Assembly (NCBI GenBank): GCA_958450365.1
Contig: CAUEEP010000911.1
Span: 986,001 to 1,050,000 of the forward strand
DNA: 64,000 bases
Direction: 5' to 3'
Source: Mesorhabditis belari
Lineage: Eukaryota > Nematoda > Chromadorea > Rhabditida > Rhabditidae
This document shows positions 10,716 to 21,354 of this stretch, in pieces. The position numbers and the translations under genes were made by a program. Under the pieces are notes generated by a model. The model did no database searches. It was not told the DNA's origin and saw only the letters and a program-made list of their open reading frames with translations. Position 1 is the first letter of the stretch. Each line of letters opens with the position of its first letter.

Positions 10716-13700
10716 ATGACCGACTACGAATATCCATCGACTTTTCTCATTGTCTCAAGTATTATCGGCCACCTCGGAGCTGTTCTAAACATTTATACAC
10801 TGATTGTGATACTGATCGCAACGCCGAAAAATATGAAGAGATATAAGTATTATCTTCTAATCATGCAGGTAGTTCTTGATGATTTATGAAGTCACAAATC
10901 GATGGTAAACTAGAGCTTAACTAACAACTGGCAAGGCTCTGATCGGCAAGGCTCTGATCGGCAAGGCTCTGATCGGCAAGGCTCTGATCGGCAAGGCTCT
11001 GATCGGCAAGGCTCTGATCGGCAAGGCTCTGATCGGCAAGGCTCTGATCGGCAAGGCTCTGATCGGCAAGGCTCTGATCGGCAAGGCTCTGATCGGCAAG
11101 GCTCTGATCGGCAAGGCTCTTATCGACTCCTCAATGAGGAGTTTTACCATATACAGTCGAACCTCTCTATAACGTAACTCACGGGACGGCTATAGCTTAC
11201 GTTATATAGAGGTTTACGTTATATAGAGTGCCGTTTTATATAGCTTAACGTCGGCCGGGACCGGTCACGCCTTACGTTATAGAGAGGTTTACGTTATATC
11301 GAGGTTCGTTATAGAGAGGTTCGACTGTAATTTCGATTAGTTATCAATTAAAAACAGTGATTCAGTTCTTCTCAACAATCTTCGATCTATTGCTTAATTT
11401 ACTCAAAGTCGAAATCTATCTCCCAGCAATGGCGTGTCGCTTTTATGGAATATTTTATACGATTTTTGGTATGAGTGTCACTTGGGCCATGGTTGGAGTT
11501 TGAAAAATTGTCAAAGATTGCATTCAACCCTTCGCTAAAACATAAGCTTGCTTAAGAAACGTAAAAGCCTTCCATTACTATGAGTAAACCAATAAATCGT
11601 GTGAGGTCAAGCTTACAAAGCTTTAGTTTCTCGGGTTCATCTCAATTTGGGGAATGGTTGGTGGAACGACGGCTTGTTTCCTCTTTCGACATGAACAAGT
11701 CCTTCCACCAGATCATTGGATCAAGTCGAACTACCCTCTTCTGCTAATCTAGTTTCGTTTTCAGATTAGGAGTGTCAAAATGGACCTGGATTCTTGTCGC
11801 CCATGGTGTGCCGTATGTCGGCGGCGGTTTATATGGGATTTGGTCATTCCCATTCGAGCATCCACCAAATGCGAGCGGGTTGCCGAAGTTGATCGAGGTA
11901 TAACAGAATTCTTCCAACTAAAAGCCTCAAAATCTCAAAATTTCCACTGTTCATCTATAATAATAATAATAATACTTTATTCAAACGATAAAGTGAAAGA
12001 AATCATAGAGAAATGCACAGTGATACTTAATCATACAATACATACTGAAATCAATAAGCCAATTACTTACGGCAAAGAGCCACTAGATCTAAAGCATCGA
12101 TACGTTTCTTGAATATGAAAAGCGACTGAATTTCTCGTATGTCGTTTGGGAGCAAGTTCCATAATCTAGCGGCTCTAACGGGAAATGAATTTGATAAAGA
12201 GGCATTGGAAGCAAAGGGAATTTGCAAAAGGAATGAGCCACTTCTGGGCCCTGACCGCGGTTTAAATTTGAAAAAGTCTATAAACAAAGGGCTAATCTGT
12301 TTACAACGGAGGATTTTGAAAGTTTCGACTAAATCAATGACAAAGCGACGATGCTGTAAAGTTTTTAGTTCAAAAAAAGCAAGCATATCTAACTAAAAAC
12401 CTTGTCAAAACATTTAATCAATGTTTCCCTTGTAAAGGAAAATAGTGTGCCCTTGGAAATCTCAAAAATTGGGACTAGTTTTGAATAAAACCGTTCACGA
12501 ACGCCCATAGTTTTGCATAACAAGTCTAAGAGCAAAATAAAGTCGAAATACAAGCAACAATTTTAGGCGTACCCCCAAAATGCCTATCTCCAATATGAGA
12601 CTGACACATGGATCGGTGACCCAAACGCTCTTCTAAGTCCACCAATTTTCGATTTAACTTGTGTACAATTATTGTTGTATTCGGCATTATGTCCAAGTGT
12701 CGAAATCCCTATTGTGGTTGGTTAATTTACAATAATCCTTCTACTCGAATCCTGATCAATTAACAGAATAGGGTATCAACTAGACTTGACTATTGAGAGC
12801 TTATCAATCTCGAGATCTCGAGAAGTTTTCCAAAATCTAATCTTCAAAATCTTTCAAATTCCAGAATTCCAAAATGTCGCAGCCGATTTTGAAATTCAGC
12901 CGATTCAGAAACGGCTAGTCGATTTTGAAATAAACTTTCATTTTTTCACCCTTCCTTTTCCTTAATGATTGTCGATATCTACAAAATGACATCAAAATCA
13001 TAAAGATTAAACTATTAGGTTGATGCATAAGTCTTTTCGTTTTTTTCGTACTTCTGTTAAAAAGTAACAAATTCACCAAGTTTTTTTTGGATTTTAAAGA
13101 GACTGTAATTCTCATCTTCGTAAAGTATCTAGCCATTAATCTAGCCAACCATTAAGAATACTTTTATTCTGAAATATCTGGATTTGTTAGCTGAATACTT
13201 ATCTTCAATAGTAGCCCAACTTCTATTCATTGAATTCCCTCTTCCCCAGCTCTTCCTATGGCCTCTCCTGAATAGTTACCATTAAGAATACTTTTATTCT
13301 GATATATCTAGATTTGTTAGCTGAATAGTTATCTTCATTTGATCTTCCCCTATCAGATTCAACTTCTATTCATTGAATTCCCCTTTTCCCAGCTCTTCCC
13401 ATGGCCTCTCCTGAATAGTTAGCATTAAGAATGCTTTTATTCTATCTAGATTTGTTATCTATTAGGTTGATGCATAAGTCTTTTCGTTTTTTTCGTACTT
13501 CTGTTAAAAAGTAACAAATTCACCAATTAATCTATAGTTTGCTCTATAAAAAAAGTGTTTTTTGTTCAATTTGCATCTTTTTAAATGAATTTCGGTTCAC
13601 TTTCAAGCAAATTCGAGAGTGAAAAACGCCTTTTTCATAAAAATCTATAAAAACTCTACGGAAAAATCGGCTGAATGAATTTCTCTGAAATTTTGGCGAA

Positions 13701-16700
13701 ATATCAAACTTTTTTTTCTCTATCTTTTTTATCTATTGACACGAAGATAGGTTTTCTTTAGCTAAGGTGTCTAAACCGCATCATCGAGTTAGCCCTTTTT
13801 GACTACCCGACTTCATACTCTCAAGAAAATCCAGGCATAAAATATTTTTAAACCCGTTTTAATGTTATTTTGCAGAAAAATAATTGACTTTTCTAATGAA
13901 ATCAACCGTAGTTTAATTGGTGCTTTAATTTTAATTTGTTGGCTTGAAACGGCAGACGAAAAGGAACGAAAAGACTTATGCATCAACCTAATACAAAATG
14001 ACATCAAAATCATAAAGATTAAACTACTTAAAAAAAAAGTTACGGCGAATTGCGCAAAGTAGCCATCCGCATTTTAAACCTATAGATAACAAAATTATGT
14101 AAAAAAAACAACGCGAAGATCATTAAGGACAACCAGGAGTAAGAAAAAATGGAAGTTTATTTCAAAATCGGTATCTGAAACAGCCAGTGAAAGAATTGAT
14201 TTCAAAATCGGCTAACCGTTTCTGAAGCGGCTGAATTTCAAAATCGGCTGCGACATATACAGTCATGGACAAAAGTCTTTACCCCGACCGAGGTCAGCTT
14301 TTAAAACGCAAAATTTTTCAACTTTTTAACAAGTTTTAAAAATTGTTTTCAAAGTATTTTGTAGCATTTTTACTCTAGTTTTTATATCCCATAACCAAAA
14401 GAAACAACGATTTATTTTAGGCAACAAAGAACGACGTTAACAAAAAAAAACCCTCAAAACAGGTGGACAAAAGTCTTTACCCCTTTTCAACTTTTTATTT
14501 TCTTGCTGTTGTTTCGTTATTTTTCACATAACAATGCTTTATTATTTTTTAATTCTAGTGATGCCTGGAGCCTATCTGACCACTCCCGACAAAGAAAAGA
14601 TTATGGAAGCAAGGAAACGAGGCGACAAAGTAAAGGATGTTGCGAGCGTATTCAAATGCAGCCCCGAAACGGTGAAAAAGCTTTGCAAGAAAGAAAAAAC
14701 GACTGGAATTCTTCACCGAGCATTCAAAACAGGTCGTTCACCCGTCACAACACCAAGAGAAGACAAGGTTCTAATTTTGGCCCACAAAAAGGATCCAAGT
14801 CTTAATGCTTCCGATGGAGTCAGATTAATCAAGCATCAATTTAACAAGGACATCAATCGAAAGACAGTAAGCAGCCGTTTGATTCATGCAGGATTGATGA
14901 CTAGAAGACCTGCCAAGAAGCCCCTGATGGTCGCCAAACACCGGAAGATTCGACTCGACTTTGCCGAGAAGTATGAAAGTTGGACAAGCAACGACTGGGC
15001 CAATGTCATCTTCACCGATGAATCGAAGATCAACCTTTTCAATCCCGACGGCAATCATTTGATCCGGAGACCTGTCGGACAACTATATAGCACCAAATAC
15101 CTTCGTGCGACAGTCAAATTTGGTGGCGGATCAATCATGTTGTGGGGTAAGAAACTTTTATCTTTATGCCTATTGACTTTTTTTTCAGGAGCGATGACTA
15201 GAAGTTCACCAGGTCCACTCGTTCTTCTCAATTCAACTTTGGACGCTCAACGATACAAGGCGATTTTGGAGAACGATCTTCTTCCACTTGCGACCACAAA
15301 AATTGGACAAGGATGGTTGCTGTACCAGGACAACGCTCCAAGCCACAAGTCGCAACTGCTAATGGGACCAGTTGTTCGCCTTGCCAACGGTGGTAGAGCT
15401 CGTCTACCCGGATGGTTCCGATCGAATGGAGTTCAGTTCGTATCTGCTCCTTCTTACAGTCCGGATTTGAACGTTATCGAACATTTGTGGGCGTTTTTGA
15501 AGCTGAGATTGAAGGGAAAACGCTTCAATACCAAGATTGAGCTATGGTACTTCATTCGATACATCTGGACAAAGATCGGTCCTCAAATTTTACAGGATTT
15601 GGTCGACTCGATGCCGAGAAGGATTCAAGCAATAGTTTCATCAAAAGGAGGCCCTACCAAATATTAAAATACTCGGTTTTTTCTCACTTTTGTTCGAGGG
15701 GTAAAGACCTTTGTCCACCTGTTTTGAGGGTTTTTTTTTGTTAACGTCGTTCTTTGTTGCCTAAAATAAATCGTTGTTTCTTTTGGTTACGGGATATAAA
15801 AACTAGAGTAAAAATGCTACAAAATACTTTGAAAACAATTTTTAAAACTTGTTAAAAAGTTGAAAAATTTTGCGTTTTAAAAGCTGACCTCGGTAGGGGT
15901 AAAGACTTTTGTCCATGACTGTATATGTCGTAGCCGATTATGAATTTCAGCCGATTATGAATGAGTGGGTCCGGACGCGTCCAACCATCAAGTATTTGGT
16001 ATCATTCAACGCAGGATCATTGATAATTAGGTTAAATTTTTTAAATTGGAAAGATTGGATAAAAAGAAAAAAAATTATGGGGCTTCAAAGTTTTCTCTTG
16101 AACAAACAGTTTTTTTGCTCTAATTTTTTTTCTTTTTATTAAATCTTGCTAATTTTAAAAATTTAACATAATTATGAATGATTCTGCGTTGAATGATACG
16201 AAATACTTGATGGTTGGACGCTTCTAGACCCACTCATTCATAATCGGCTACGGGGGGGTCCCGCCGCTTTTGAATGAAACGTTGTAGCGCCGGCAATTTT
16301 TAACCTAAACTCACGAATTTGGTACCAATTGACGCAGAATTTAATTCGCTACAAAATAATATAATATTGTCCTCATACATTAAAGGGCTGCTCTACTAGA
16401 AAGATTTGCCAAAAAAATTTCATTCATAATCGGCTACGACATATACAGTCGAACCTCTCTATAACGTAACTCACGGGACGGCTATAGCTTACGTTATATA
16501 GAGGTTTACGTTATATAGAGTGCCGTTTTATATAGCTTAACGTCGGCCGGGACCGGTCACGGCTTACGTTATAGAGAGGTTTACGTTATATCGAGGTTCG
16601 TTATAGAGAGATTCGACTGTATATTATTAGCTTGGTAAATATGAAAGGTTATTTTTTTGATCATTTTTAACATAACAGAAAAATTTATTTAAACACTTTC

Positions 16701-18370
16701 AAAATAAAATGTATTCACCACAAGCATTAATAACTTCTTTCCAACGTTGCCCCAAATCACGAATACCGTCCTCGTAAAAATGAAGATTTTTAGAGGCAAA
16801 ATAGTTGCCAACCCAATTTTCGATGTCCTACTTTTGTTTGAACGGCTGTCCAGAAACTGCTTGTTTCATTGATTGAAAGAGATAGTAATCCGATGGGGCT
16901 AGATCATGGCTGTATGGTGGGTGTGGAAGAAGTTTCCAGCTCAACGTATCGATTTGTTCTTGGACGATCTTTGAAATGTGAGGCCTAGCATTGTCGTGAA
17001 GAAATTTGACCTTCGATGGATCGATCCTCTTTTTCCTCAATGCTGGATCGACTCGACCCATTTGTTCTGCATAAAGTCTCCCGTCAACAGTGTCTCCTTT
17101 ATCTAATATTTCAAAATGAGCCAATCCCTTAGGATTCCACCACACACAAAGCATAACTTTTTCGGAGGCTTCGGGATAGGATGAGAGGTCTGCTTTGAAC
17201 TCAGCCACTGTCCATAGAGTTGAATATTTTCATACAAAAGCCAAGTCTCATCAGATGTCAAAAAATACTTCCAAAAGTCACGATGGCTAGCTTTACGTAG
17301 AAGAACAGAGCTCAAGGTGACTCGTGTGACTTAGTGGGCATCAGTGAGGTCGTGGGGGAGCCATTTACCGCTTCGATATGATTTCCCGAAAACGTGTAAA
17401 TGGTAACATGAGTGCATCCGAACTTTTCTGCTAATTTGCGATGGATCCAAGTCGACCTCGTTCAGTAACAGCTGATCGTCCAAAGTAATCGGCGGCTTTC
17501 CATGTGGTGCATCTTCCAATGACTCGTTTCCCGTTTTGAAGCCATCGTACCAAACACAACATTGTTTGTAAGTAAGAGCAGCTTCTCCAAAAATAGTACA
17601 AATGTTCTGATGGCATTCCGTAGCTTTCTTGTTTAACTTGAATTCAAAGAAAATGCCGGCCCTGATTTTAAATTTTTGGTCATCCATCTTTGCCGAGCTG
17701 AAACAATACAAATATTATTCAAAACAAAAAAGTTTTTGCAAAAAAAACATGAGCACATTTTGACATATTATTGAGAAAAGTCCTAGACAGCGAATGTTCT
17801 TCGTAACGACAGGGCAATATTTTTTGCAAAAAATAACCTTTCATATTTACCAAGCTAATATAACCTGTTTTAGGGTAGTTTATTCGTTTATCATTCTTTT
17901 TACATGCTCAAATGGAACTCAACGTTTATGAGCGAAAAAACGAGACAAATGCATAGGAAGTTGATATTGGCGTTAATTTGTCAGGTTAGCAAAAAAAATG
18001 ATTGTAAGAGATTAGTGCCCCAGACAGGGTGTGTTTCTATTTGGAGCATAAAGTACGTTCAAAGCACATTCGACAGCCCTATACCTTTCAAAATGCAATA
18101 GCTTCATTCCAATTTTCAGGCTATAGTCCCCGTAATCACCATTGTAGTCCCATTCTCGATTCTCGCTTTATTGTTGGTGTTAGGCGAAACATTACCACAA
18201 GGTAAAGCTCTAAAATGAGATAAATCAATAAAATAAACTTTCTAGAAGTTCTCAACGCCAACAGCATCAACGTCACCTTGCATGGGAAAGTCTGTTCCAT
18301 TCTCATCATTGCACTCACTCAACCGTATCGAAAATTTTTCCTTGATCAGCTTAAACAAGTGCTAAAGTAG
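10716..18370 (+). CDS. serpentine chemoreceptor (Str superfamily, Srh/Sri-like), introns loaded with transposons
   Basis: Seven exons join in phase: 10716-10868, 11366-11497, 11627-11724, 11765-11897, 12567-12716, 18120-18201 and 18246-18370, giving about 290 residues. The N-terminus has a first hydrophobic segment followed by TPKNMKRYKYYLLIMQ, like the TPKxMKxxKWxLxxLH signature of nematode class H receptors. Later segments include PAMACRFYGIFYTIFGMSV, FLFRHEQVLPPDHW and AIVPVITIVVPFSILALLLV; the C-terminus has IALTQPYRKF, matching the family's PYR motif. Such proteins are G-protein-coupled chemosensors in sensory neuron membranes. The length is slightly short for the family (about 330), so a segment between exons 2 and 3 may be missing. 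Intron 5 is 5.4 kb of DNA transposons; the intron between exons 3 and 4 (about 40 nt) is normal. Expression is uncertain. Confidence 0.75.
10930..11130. repeat. 15-bp minisatellite in receptor intron 1
   Basis: About 13 nearly perfect copies of GGCAAGGCTCTGATC. Because 15 is a multiple of three, the array is open in several frames; these frames are not genes. Confidence 0.95.
11154..11327. mobile_element. 174-bp palindromic MITE, copy 1
   Basis: Starts CAGTCGAACCTCTCTATAAC, ends with its reverse complement, and is flanked by TA on both sides. It contains further inverted blocks (CGTTATATAGAGG). A second copy of the same length lies at 16446-16619. It has no coding capacity; TA flanks suggest mobilisation by a Tc1/mariner or pogo transposase. 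Confidence 0.85.
11957..12540 (-). mobile_element. 3' end of a non-LTR retrotransposon
   Basis: On the minus strand, 12386-12063 encodes a C-terminal reverse-transcriptase ORF end with SFPVRAARLWNLLPNDIREI, a pattern common to many jockey/CR1/RTE-like elements. It is followed by a stop and a tail of tandem ATT units (about 11957-11975). It lies in the receptor intron between exons 4 and 5 and is heavily 5'-truncated, as is usual for target-primed insertion. Confidence 0.75.
12875..14257. mobile_element. inverted-repeat element A (TGTCGCAGCCG ends)
   Basis: Ends in inverted copies of TGTCGCAGCCGATTTTGAAA with further subterminal AATCGGCT motifs (12875-12940 and about 14150-14257). No intact transposase. 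The inside holds a tandem duplication of about 125 bp (AAGAATACTTTTATTCTG, 13150-13440) and a mariner-like remnant. The right end abuts a TA shared with the Tc1-like element. Confidence 0.7.
13015..13991. mobile_element. mariner-like remnant inside element A
   Basis: TTAGGTTGATGCATAAGTC occurs at 13015 and 13461 and inverted at about 13972-13991, matching mariner terminal repeats. A 36-bp block starting ACAAAATGACATCAAAATC flanks it on both sides (about 12978 and 13993). No transposase frame survives. Confidence 0.6.
14260..15922 (+). mobile_element. complete Tc1-like transposon
   Basis: 1663 bp with long, nearly perfect inverted ends beginning CAGTCATGGACAAAAGTCTT and TA on both sides. It carries one apparently intact transposase gene. 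Both ends and the frame look young. Confidence 0.9.
14561..15667 (+). CDS. Tc1-like DDE transposase
   Basis: Cut-and-paste transposase for the surrounding element. I place the start at MPGAYLTTPDKEK (14561), just after an ATTCTAG acceptor; an in-frame ATG also exists at 14534. An N-terminal helix-turn-helix (KVKDVASVFKCSPETVKKLC) is followed by a basic region and the catalytic core: first Asp in FTDESKINLF, second in YQDNAPSHKS, and the final acidic residue in YSPDLNVIEHLWAFLK. A 42-bp GT..AG stretch (15147-15188) lies in frame inside the WG-AMT motif and is probably an intron, leaving about 354 residues. The spacing between the last two catalytic residues is about 49, longer than the usual 34-41, because of an extra segment around VVRLANGGRARLPGW. 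Confidence 0.85.
   Translation: MPGAYLTTPDKEKIMEARKRGDKVKDVASVFKCSPETVKKLCKKEKTTGILHRAFKTGRSPVTTPREDKVLILAHKKDPSLNASDGVRLIKHQFNKDINRKTVSSRLIHAGLMTRRPAKKPLMVAKHRKIRLDFAEKYESWTSNDWANVIFTDESKINLFNPDGNHLIRRPVGQLYSTKYLRATVKFGGGSIMLWGKKLLSLCLLTFFSGAMTRSSPGPLVLLNSTLDAQRYKAILENDLLPLATTKIGQGWLLYQDNAPSHKSQLLMGPVVRLANGGRARLPGWFRSNGVQFVSAPSYSPDLNVIEHLWAFLKLRLKGKRFNTKIELWYFIRYIWTKIGPQILQDLVDSMPRRIQAIVSSKGGPTKY
15925..16443. mobile_element. inverted-repeat element B (TGTCGTAGCCG ends)
   Basis: About 519 bp, ends TGTCGTAGCCGATTATGAAT inverted at the right. An inner inverted pair (TCAAGTATTTGGTATCATTC, about 15990, and its complement at about 16185) makes it partly fold-back. It is non-coding and related in its ends to element A. 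Confidence 0.7.
16446..16619. mobile_element. 174-bp palindromic MITE, copy 2
   Basis: Same element as 11154-11327, with TA on both sides, wedged between element B and the mariner element. Confidence 0.85.
16627..17858 (-). mobile_element. mariner transposon with a decayed transposase
   Basis: 1232 bp, ends TTAGCTTGGTAAATATGAAA inverted, TA flanks. It carries a frameshifted mariner transposase on the minus strand. Confidence 0.9.
16828..17689 (-). pseudogene. mariner (DD34D) transposase, frameshifted
   Basis: Three overlapping minus-strand frames together cover most of a mariner transposase: N-terminus MDDQKFKIRAGIFFEFKL, middle with TSDETWLLY (first Asp), then LHDNARPH and YSHDLAPSDYYLF. 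The last two catalytic Asp residues are 34 apart, the mariner hallmark. At least two frame changes (near 17340 and 17210) break it. Confidence 0.85.
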
Positions 18371-18743
18371 TTTATAGTTAAATTTTAAAGATTAATAATA
18401 TTTTAGATTTGTTAACTTCTCGAAAAAGATGGAAAACTATCCAAAATCAAAGGTTCACATCGAGGAGATAAAAACTTAAAAAAGCTCGCTTAGAAATTGA
18501 TTTCTGAATAATGATTATTTGTGATTTATTGTGATTTATTGTGATGAGCTTTATTCAAAACTAAGATATCATTATGGCAATGCTTTCGCAAATCCTCAGC
18601 TGTTGGTAGTCAAATATATGACAGAATGAGCGAATGAAGGGATATCCAAGACGCCAAACTGATCCAAAAGTGTTCCCGTCATCGGCGATCATCGCGAAGA
18701 AGCACCTTAAAAGGGGGGGGGGGGGGGGGGCAAATAAGGCAAA
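18371..18743. other. receptor 3' flank with a long G tract
   Basis: AT-rich 3' flank with TGTGATTTAT repeats near 18520. A run of about 17 G residues lies at 18714-18730, directly outside the left arm of the fold-back repeat. Confidence 0.5.
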
Positions 18744-19066
18744 AATGCGTTTTCTATCGAATTTTTCCGGGAGTACCTTTTTTAGATGCGGAAAATTGTG
18801 CTGATTCCGAATCTGAAGGAATTTTTCAAATCCCCTTGACAGAAATTTTAAAAATTTAGTTTTAGCGGTTTTTTGGTCATTTTGTATGGGAAATTTTGTG
18901 GTACCCTGCAGTTTGGGGCTCGTAGCTCGACAATCAGTGTCTAGAACAAAGAACGAGGGGATAATTTTTATTCTAGAGACTCTTACGAACATTTTGATGC
19001 AAAAACCATCAAATTTGCTCAACCCTACAAAAAGTTATAACATCTTTAAAGAAATTTTGCAAAATA

Positions 19067-19982
19067 CAGGGTGTCCCAGAATTGCGGTAACCTGTAAGGA
19101 GCGGGACTAGAAAGCCAAAATTGACCAAGAACGAAAAGTAAACGAACTAATTTATTCTTTTAACACTATTCAACAGAATAATTCAATTTTTTTCAAAGTG
19201 AGATCCCTTAGCGTCGATGCAAGCCTGTAAACGTTTTGGAAAAGCGTCGACGGTGGCGAGAAGGTATTGTGGATCGATCGCCTCTCACGCTTTTTGAAGC
19301 GCTTTCTTCAACGATTTCACTGTTTTATGTGATTTTGCACAAGCCTGGGACTCTAAAACACTCCATACAGAGAAATCCATTGGATTGAGATCCGGGGACG
19401 AAGGTGGCCATTGGTTGAAACTGATGAAGTCTGGGAAGTTGTTAGCATACCAATCCTGAACCAATTTTGCTTTATGCGCCGGCGCCCCGTCTTGTTGGAA
19501 GCACCAAATCCTGTTCCCAAAGTGTTTTTCTCAAGATTCGACCCATCGAGCTTTTTGAGACTTTCAGTTGTGAGGCCATTTTTCTTACTGAACGGAACCG
19601 ATTCAAACGGACACGGTCGCGCACCTTCTTGATGATGGCTTTGTTGAAAACAGATCGTTTGTTACCTCGTCCTTTCCGATCGAAATTGGTGCCCAGTTCC
19701 TTGAATCTTGCAATCGTCGTCGAAACCAGCTTCTTCGAGACTTTCAATCGCTTTGAAATATCAATCGCTCGGGTCCCGCCTGTGTGAAGTTGAATGATCG
19801 AGTTACGATGAGCAGAAGGCTTTGTCATTCTAAATTTAAAATCAGATTTTGATGTAAACATTAACAAAACATTCAAAAAAAGAGAATAAACCAAAAAAAA
19901 AGCTAAATCACAGGCAACTCAAAACTCAAAAACGGGCAAAGCAGCGGGGCAGAGCCGGTTACCGTAATTCTGGGACACCCTG
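19067..19982 (-). mobile_element. internally deleted mariner/Tc1-type element
   Basis: 916 bp between inverted ends CAGGGTGTCCCAGAATTRCG, with TA on both sides. It encodes a broken transposase on the minus strand. Its ends are akin to the element at the left edge of the window. Confidence 0.85.
19183..19828 (-). pseudogene. transposase missing the middle of its catalytic domain
   Basis: The minus frame from 19828 (MTKPSAHRNSIIQLHTGG) encodes the helix-turn-helix part (AIDISKRLKVSKKLVSTTIA, KMASQLKVSKSSMGRILRK). It then jumps, with a frame change near 19500, to QDGAPAHKAKLVQDWY and SSPDLNPMDFSVWSVLE, and has an in-frame stop near 19290. The region that should hold the first catalytic Asp is deleted, so the copy cannot be autonomous. 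Confidence 0.8.
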
Positions 19983-20005
19983 TACACTAAAAACATAAGG
20001 GGAAA

Positions 20006-20084
20006 CCGTGGCCGAGTGGTCTAAGGCGCGCGACGTGAATCCCGCGCAAAAGTATGGGGTTGTTGGTTCGGCTCTCCCGCGCAC
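20006..20084 (+). tRNA. tRNA-like sequence (Leu/Ser-type), degenerate
   Basis: CCGTGGCCGAGTGGTCTAAGG matches the D-arm of Leu/Ser tRNAs, and TTGGTTCGGCTCTCCCGCGC resembles a T-arm. The acceptor stem and anticodon stem do not pair properly, so it is probably a pseudogene or a tRNA-derived repeat. Confidence 0.35.
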
Positions 20085-20515
20085 TTGAGCTATTATTTTG
20101 CATATTCCTTAATTGTTTTGAGTGAATACGATACATAGCTACATTGTTCTTTTGAACAAAACAATTGTGCAATAGAGAATTTTTTAAATTTTCTTATTTC
20201 TTTTTTAAAAAATTTTATAACTTTTTGTAGGGTTGAGCAAATTTGATGGTTTTTGCATCAAAATGTTCGTAAGAGTCTCTAGAATAAAAATTATCCCTTC
20301 GTTTTTGGTTCTAGACCCTCGTTGTCGAGTTACGAGCCCCAAACTGCAGGGTACCACAAAATTTCCCATACAAAATGACCAAAAAACCGCTAAAACTAAA
20401 TTTAAAAAATTTCTGTCAAGGGGATTTGAAAAATTCCTTCAGATTCGGAATCAGCACAATTTTCCGCATCTAAAAAAGGTACTCCCAGAAAAATTCGATA
20501 GAAAACGCATTTTCG

Positions 20516-20746
20516 CGCCGATGTGGGGGGTATTAATCGCGGCCGGGTGACGATAAAATTTTTTTTACGGCAACCACTTGTTTTTCTTATTTTAATATCG
20601 CTGATTTTATTATAAAAAGAATAAAAATCACCCGGCTAGAGTGATTTGATGGGTTTACAAATTTTTGGAGACGCTGCAAGACTCGCGTGGTTCATCTACA
20701 AGGCAAGTGCGAAAGTAAAGCAAAAGTCAGACATTATGTTTTCTTG
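20516..20746 (+). other. possible exon fragment before a palindromic element
   Basis: A plus frame (about 20650-20745) reading HLQGKCESKAKVRHYVFL runs up to the insertion at 20747. If the 422-bp element and one copy of its target duplication are removed, the frame continues into 21178. I do not recognise it and cannot show that it is a gene. Confidence 0.2.
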
Positions 20747-21168
20747 GGGGGTAGTCAAAACAGCGCCATAATAGAAAACGTTCAAAACAGCGCCGTCAAA
20801 TTTCTCAAAATCCAAAAAACCAAGCCGGTTCAAGTTTTATATCAAAAAATTCCTTGCCTTCTTGGCTACATGATGGGTAAAACAGTTTTTAAAAAAAGTT
20901 AATATTTCATAGATAAAAAGAGCACTCAAAATGTGTGTCGAGTGAGACTCAGTTGGTTAACTGAATATCTTTAGAGACCTATTTTGAGTGCTCTTTTTAT
21001 CTATGAAATATTAACTTTTTTGTTAAAAACTGTTTCACCCATCATGTAGCTAAGAAGGCAAGGAATTTTTTGATATAAAACTTGAACCGGCTTGGTTTTT
21101 TGGATTTTGAGAAATTTGACGGCGCTGTTTTGAACGTTTTCTATTATGGCGCTGTTTTGACTACCCCC
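20747..21168. mobile_element. palindromic element with 9-bp target duplication (MULE-like)
   Basis: A near-perfect 422-bp palindrome starting GGGGGTAGTCAAAACAGCGC. The 9-bp GTTTTCTTG stands directly before (20738-20746) and after (21169-21177). Long inverted repeats with a 9-bp duplication fit Mutator-like elements. It is non-coding. Confidence 0.75.
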
Positions 21169-21354
21169 GTTTTCTTGTTGTTTTCTTTAGACTTTCGATC
21201 TACACTTTTGATTTTTAACATCTCTAGATGCCTTTTCCAGATGAAGATTTTATGTTTAGATAATGCAAAAGGCGATCAAAACACCCTAAGCTATCTACTA
21301 GAGTGTGTTCCTCTCGAGTAATGCGTTTTCTAAAAGGCACCTATTTGAGAGAAC
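21169..21354 (+). other. host sequence between two palindromic elements
   Basis: Contains TTTTCCAG followed by an open stretch MKILCLDNAKGDQNTLSYLL (21242-21320) ending in a stop. It could be an exon of the same unknown gene as 22134-22253, but phases cannot be verified. Confidence 0.2.

Larger units (their letters stand above)
18744..20515. repeat. fold-back repeat with arms of about 300 bp
   Basis: The segment 18744-19050 reappears as its reverse complement at about 20213-20515, with few differences. The arms give look-alike frames (MSKFDGFCIKMFVRVSRIKI) on opposite strands; I treat these as by-products of the repeat. The loop holds the mariner-type element 19067-19982 and a tRNA-like piece. 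Confidence 0.85.

Noticed and set aside
10917..11150. Minus-strand frame of repeated RALPI units
   Set aside because: It is a by-product of the 15-bp minisatellite inside a receptor intron.
18561..20550. Paired frames reading MSKFDGFCIKMFVRVSRIKI on opposite strands
   Set aside because: They are the two arms of the fold-back repeat read in opposite directions; neither shows codon-level constraint or a known domain.
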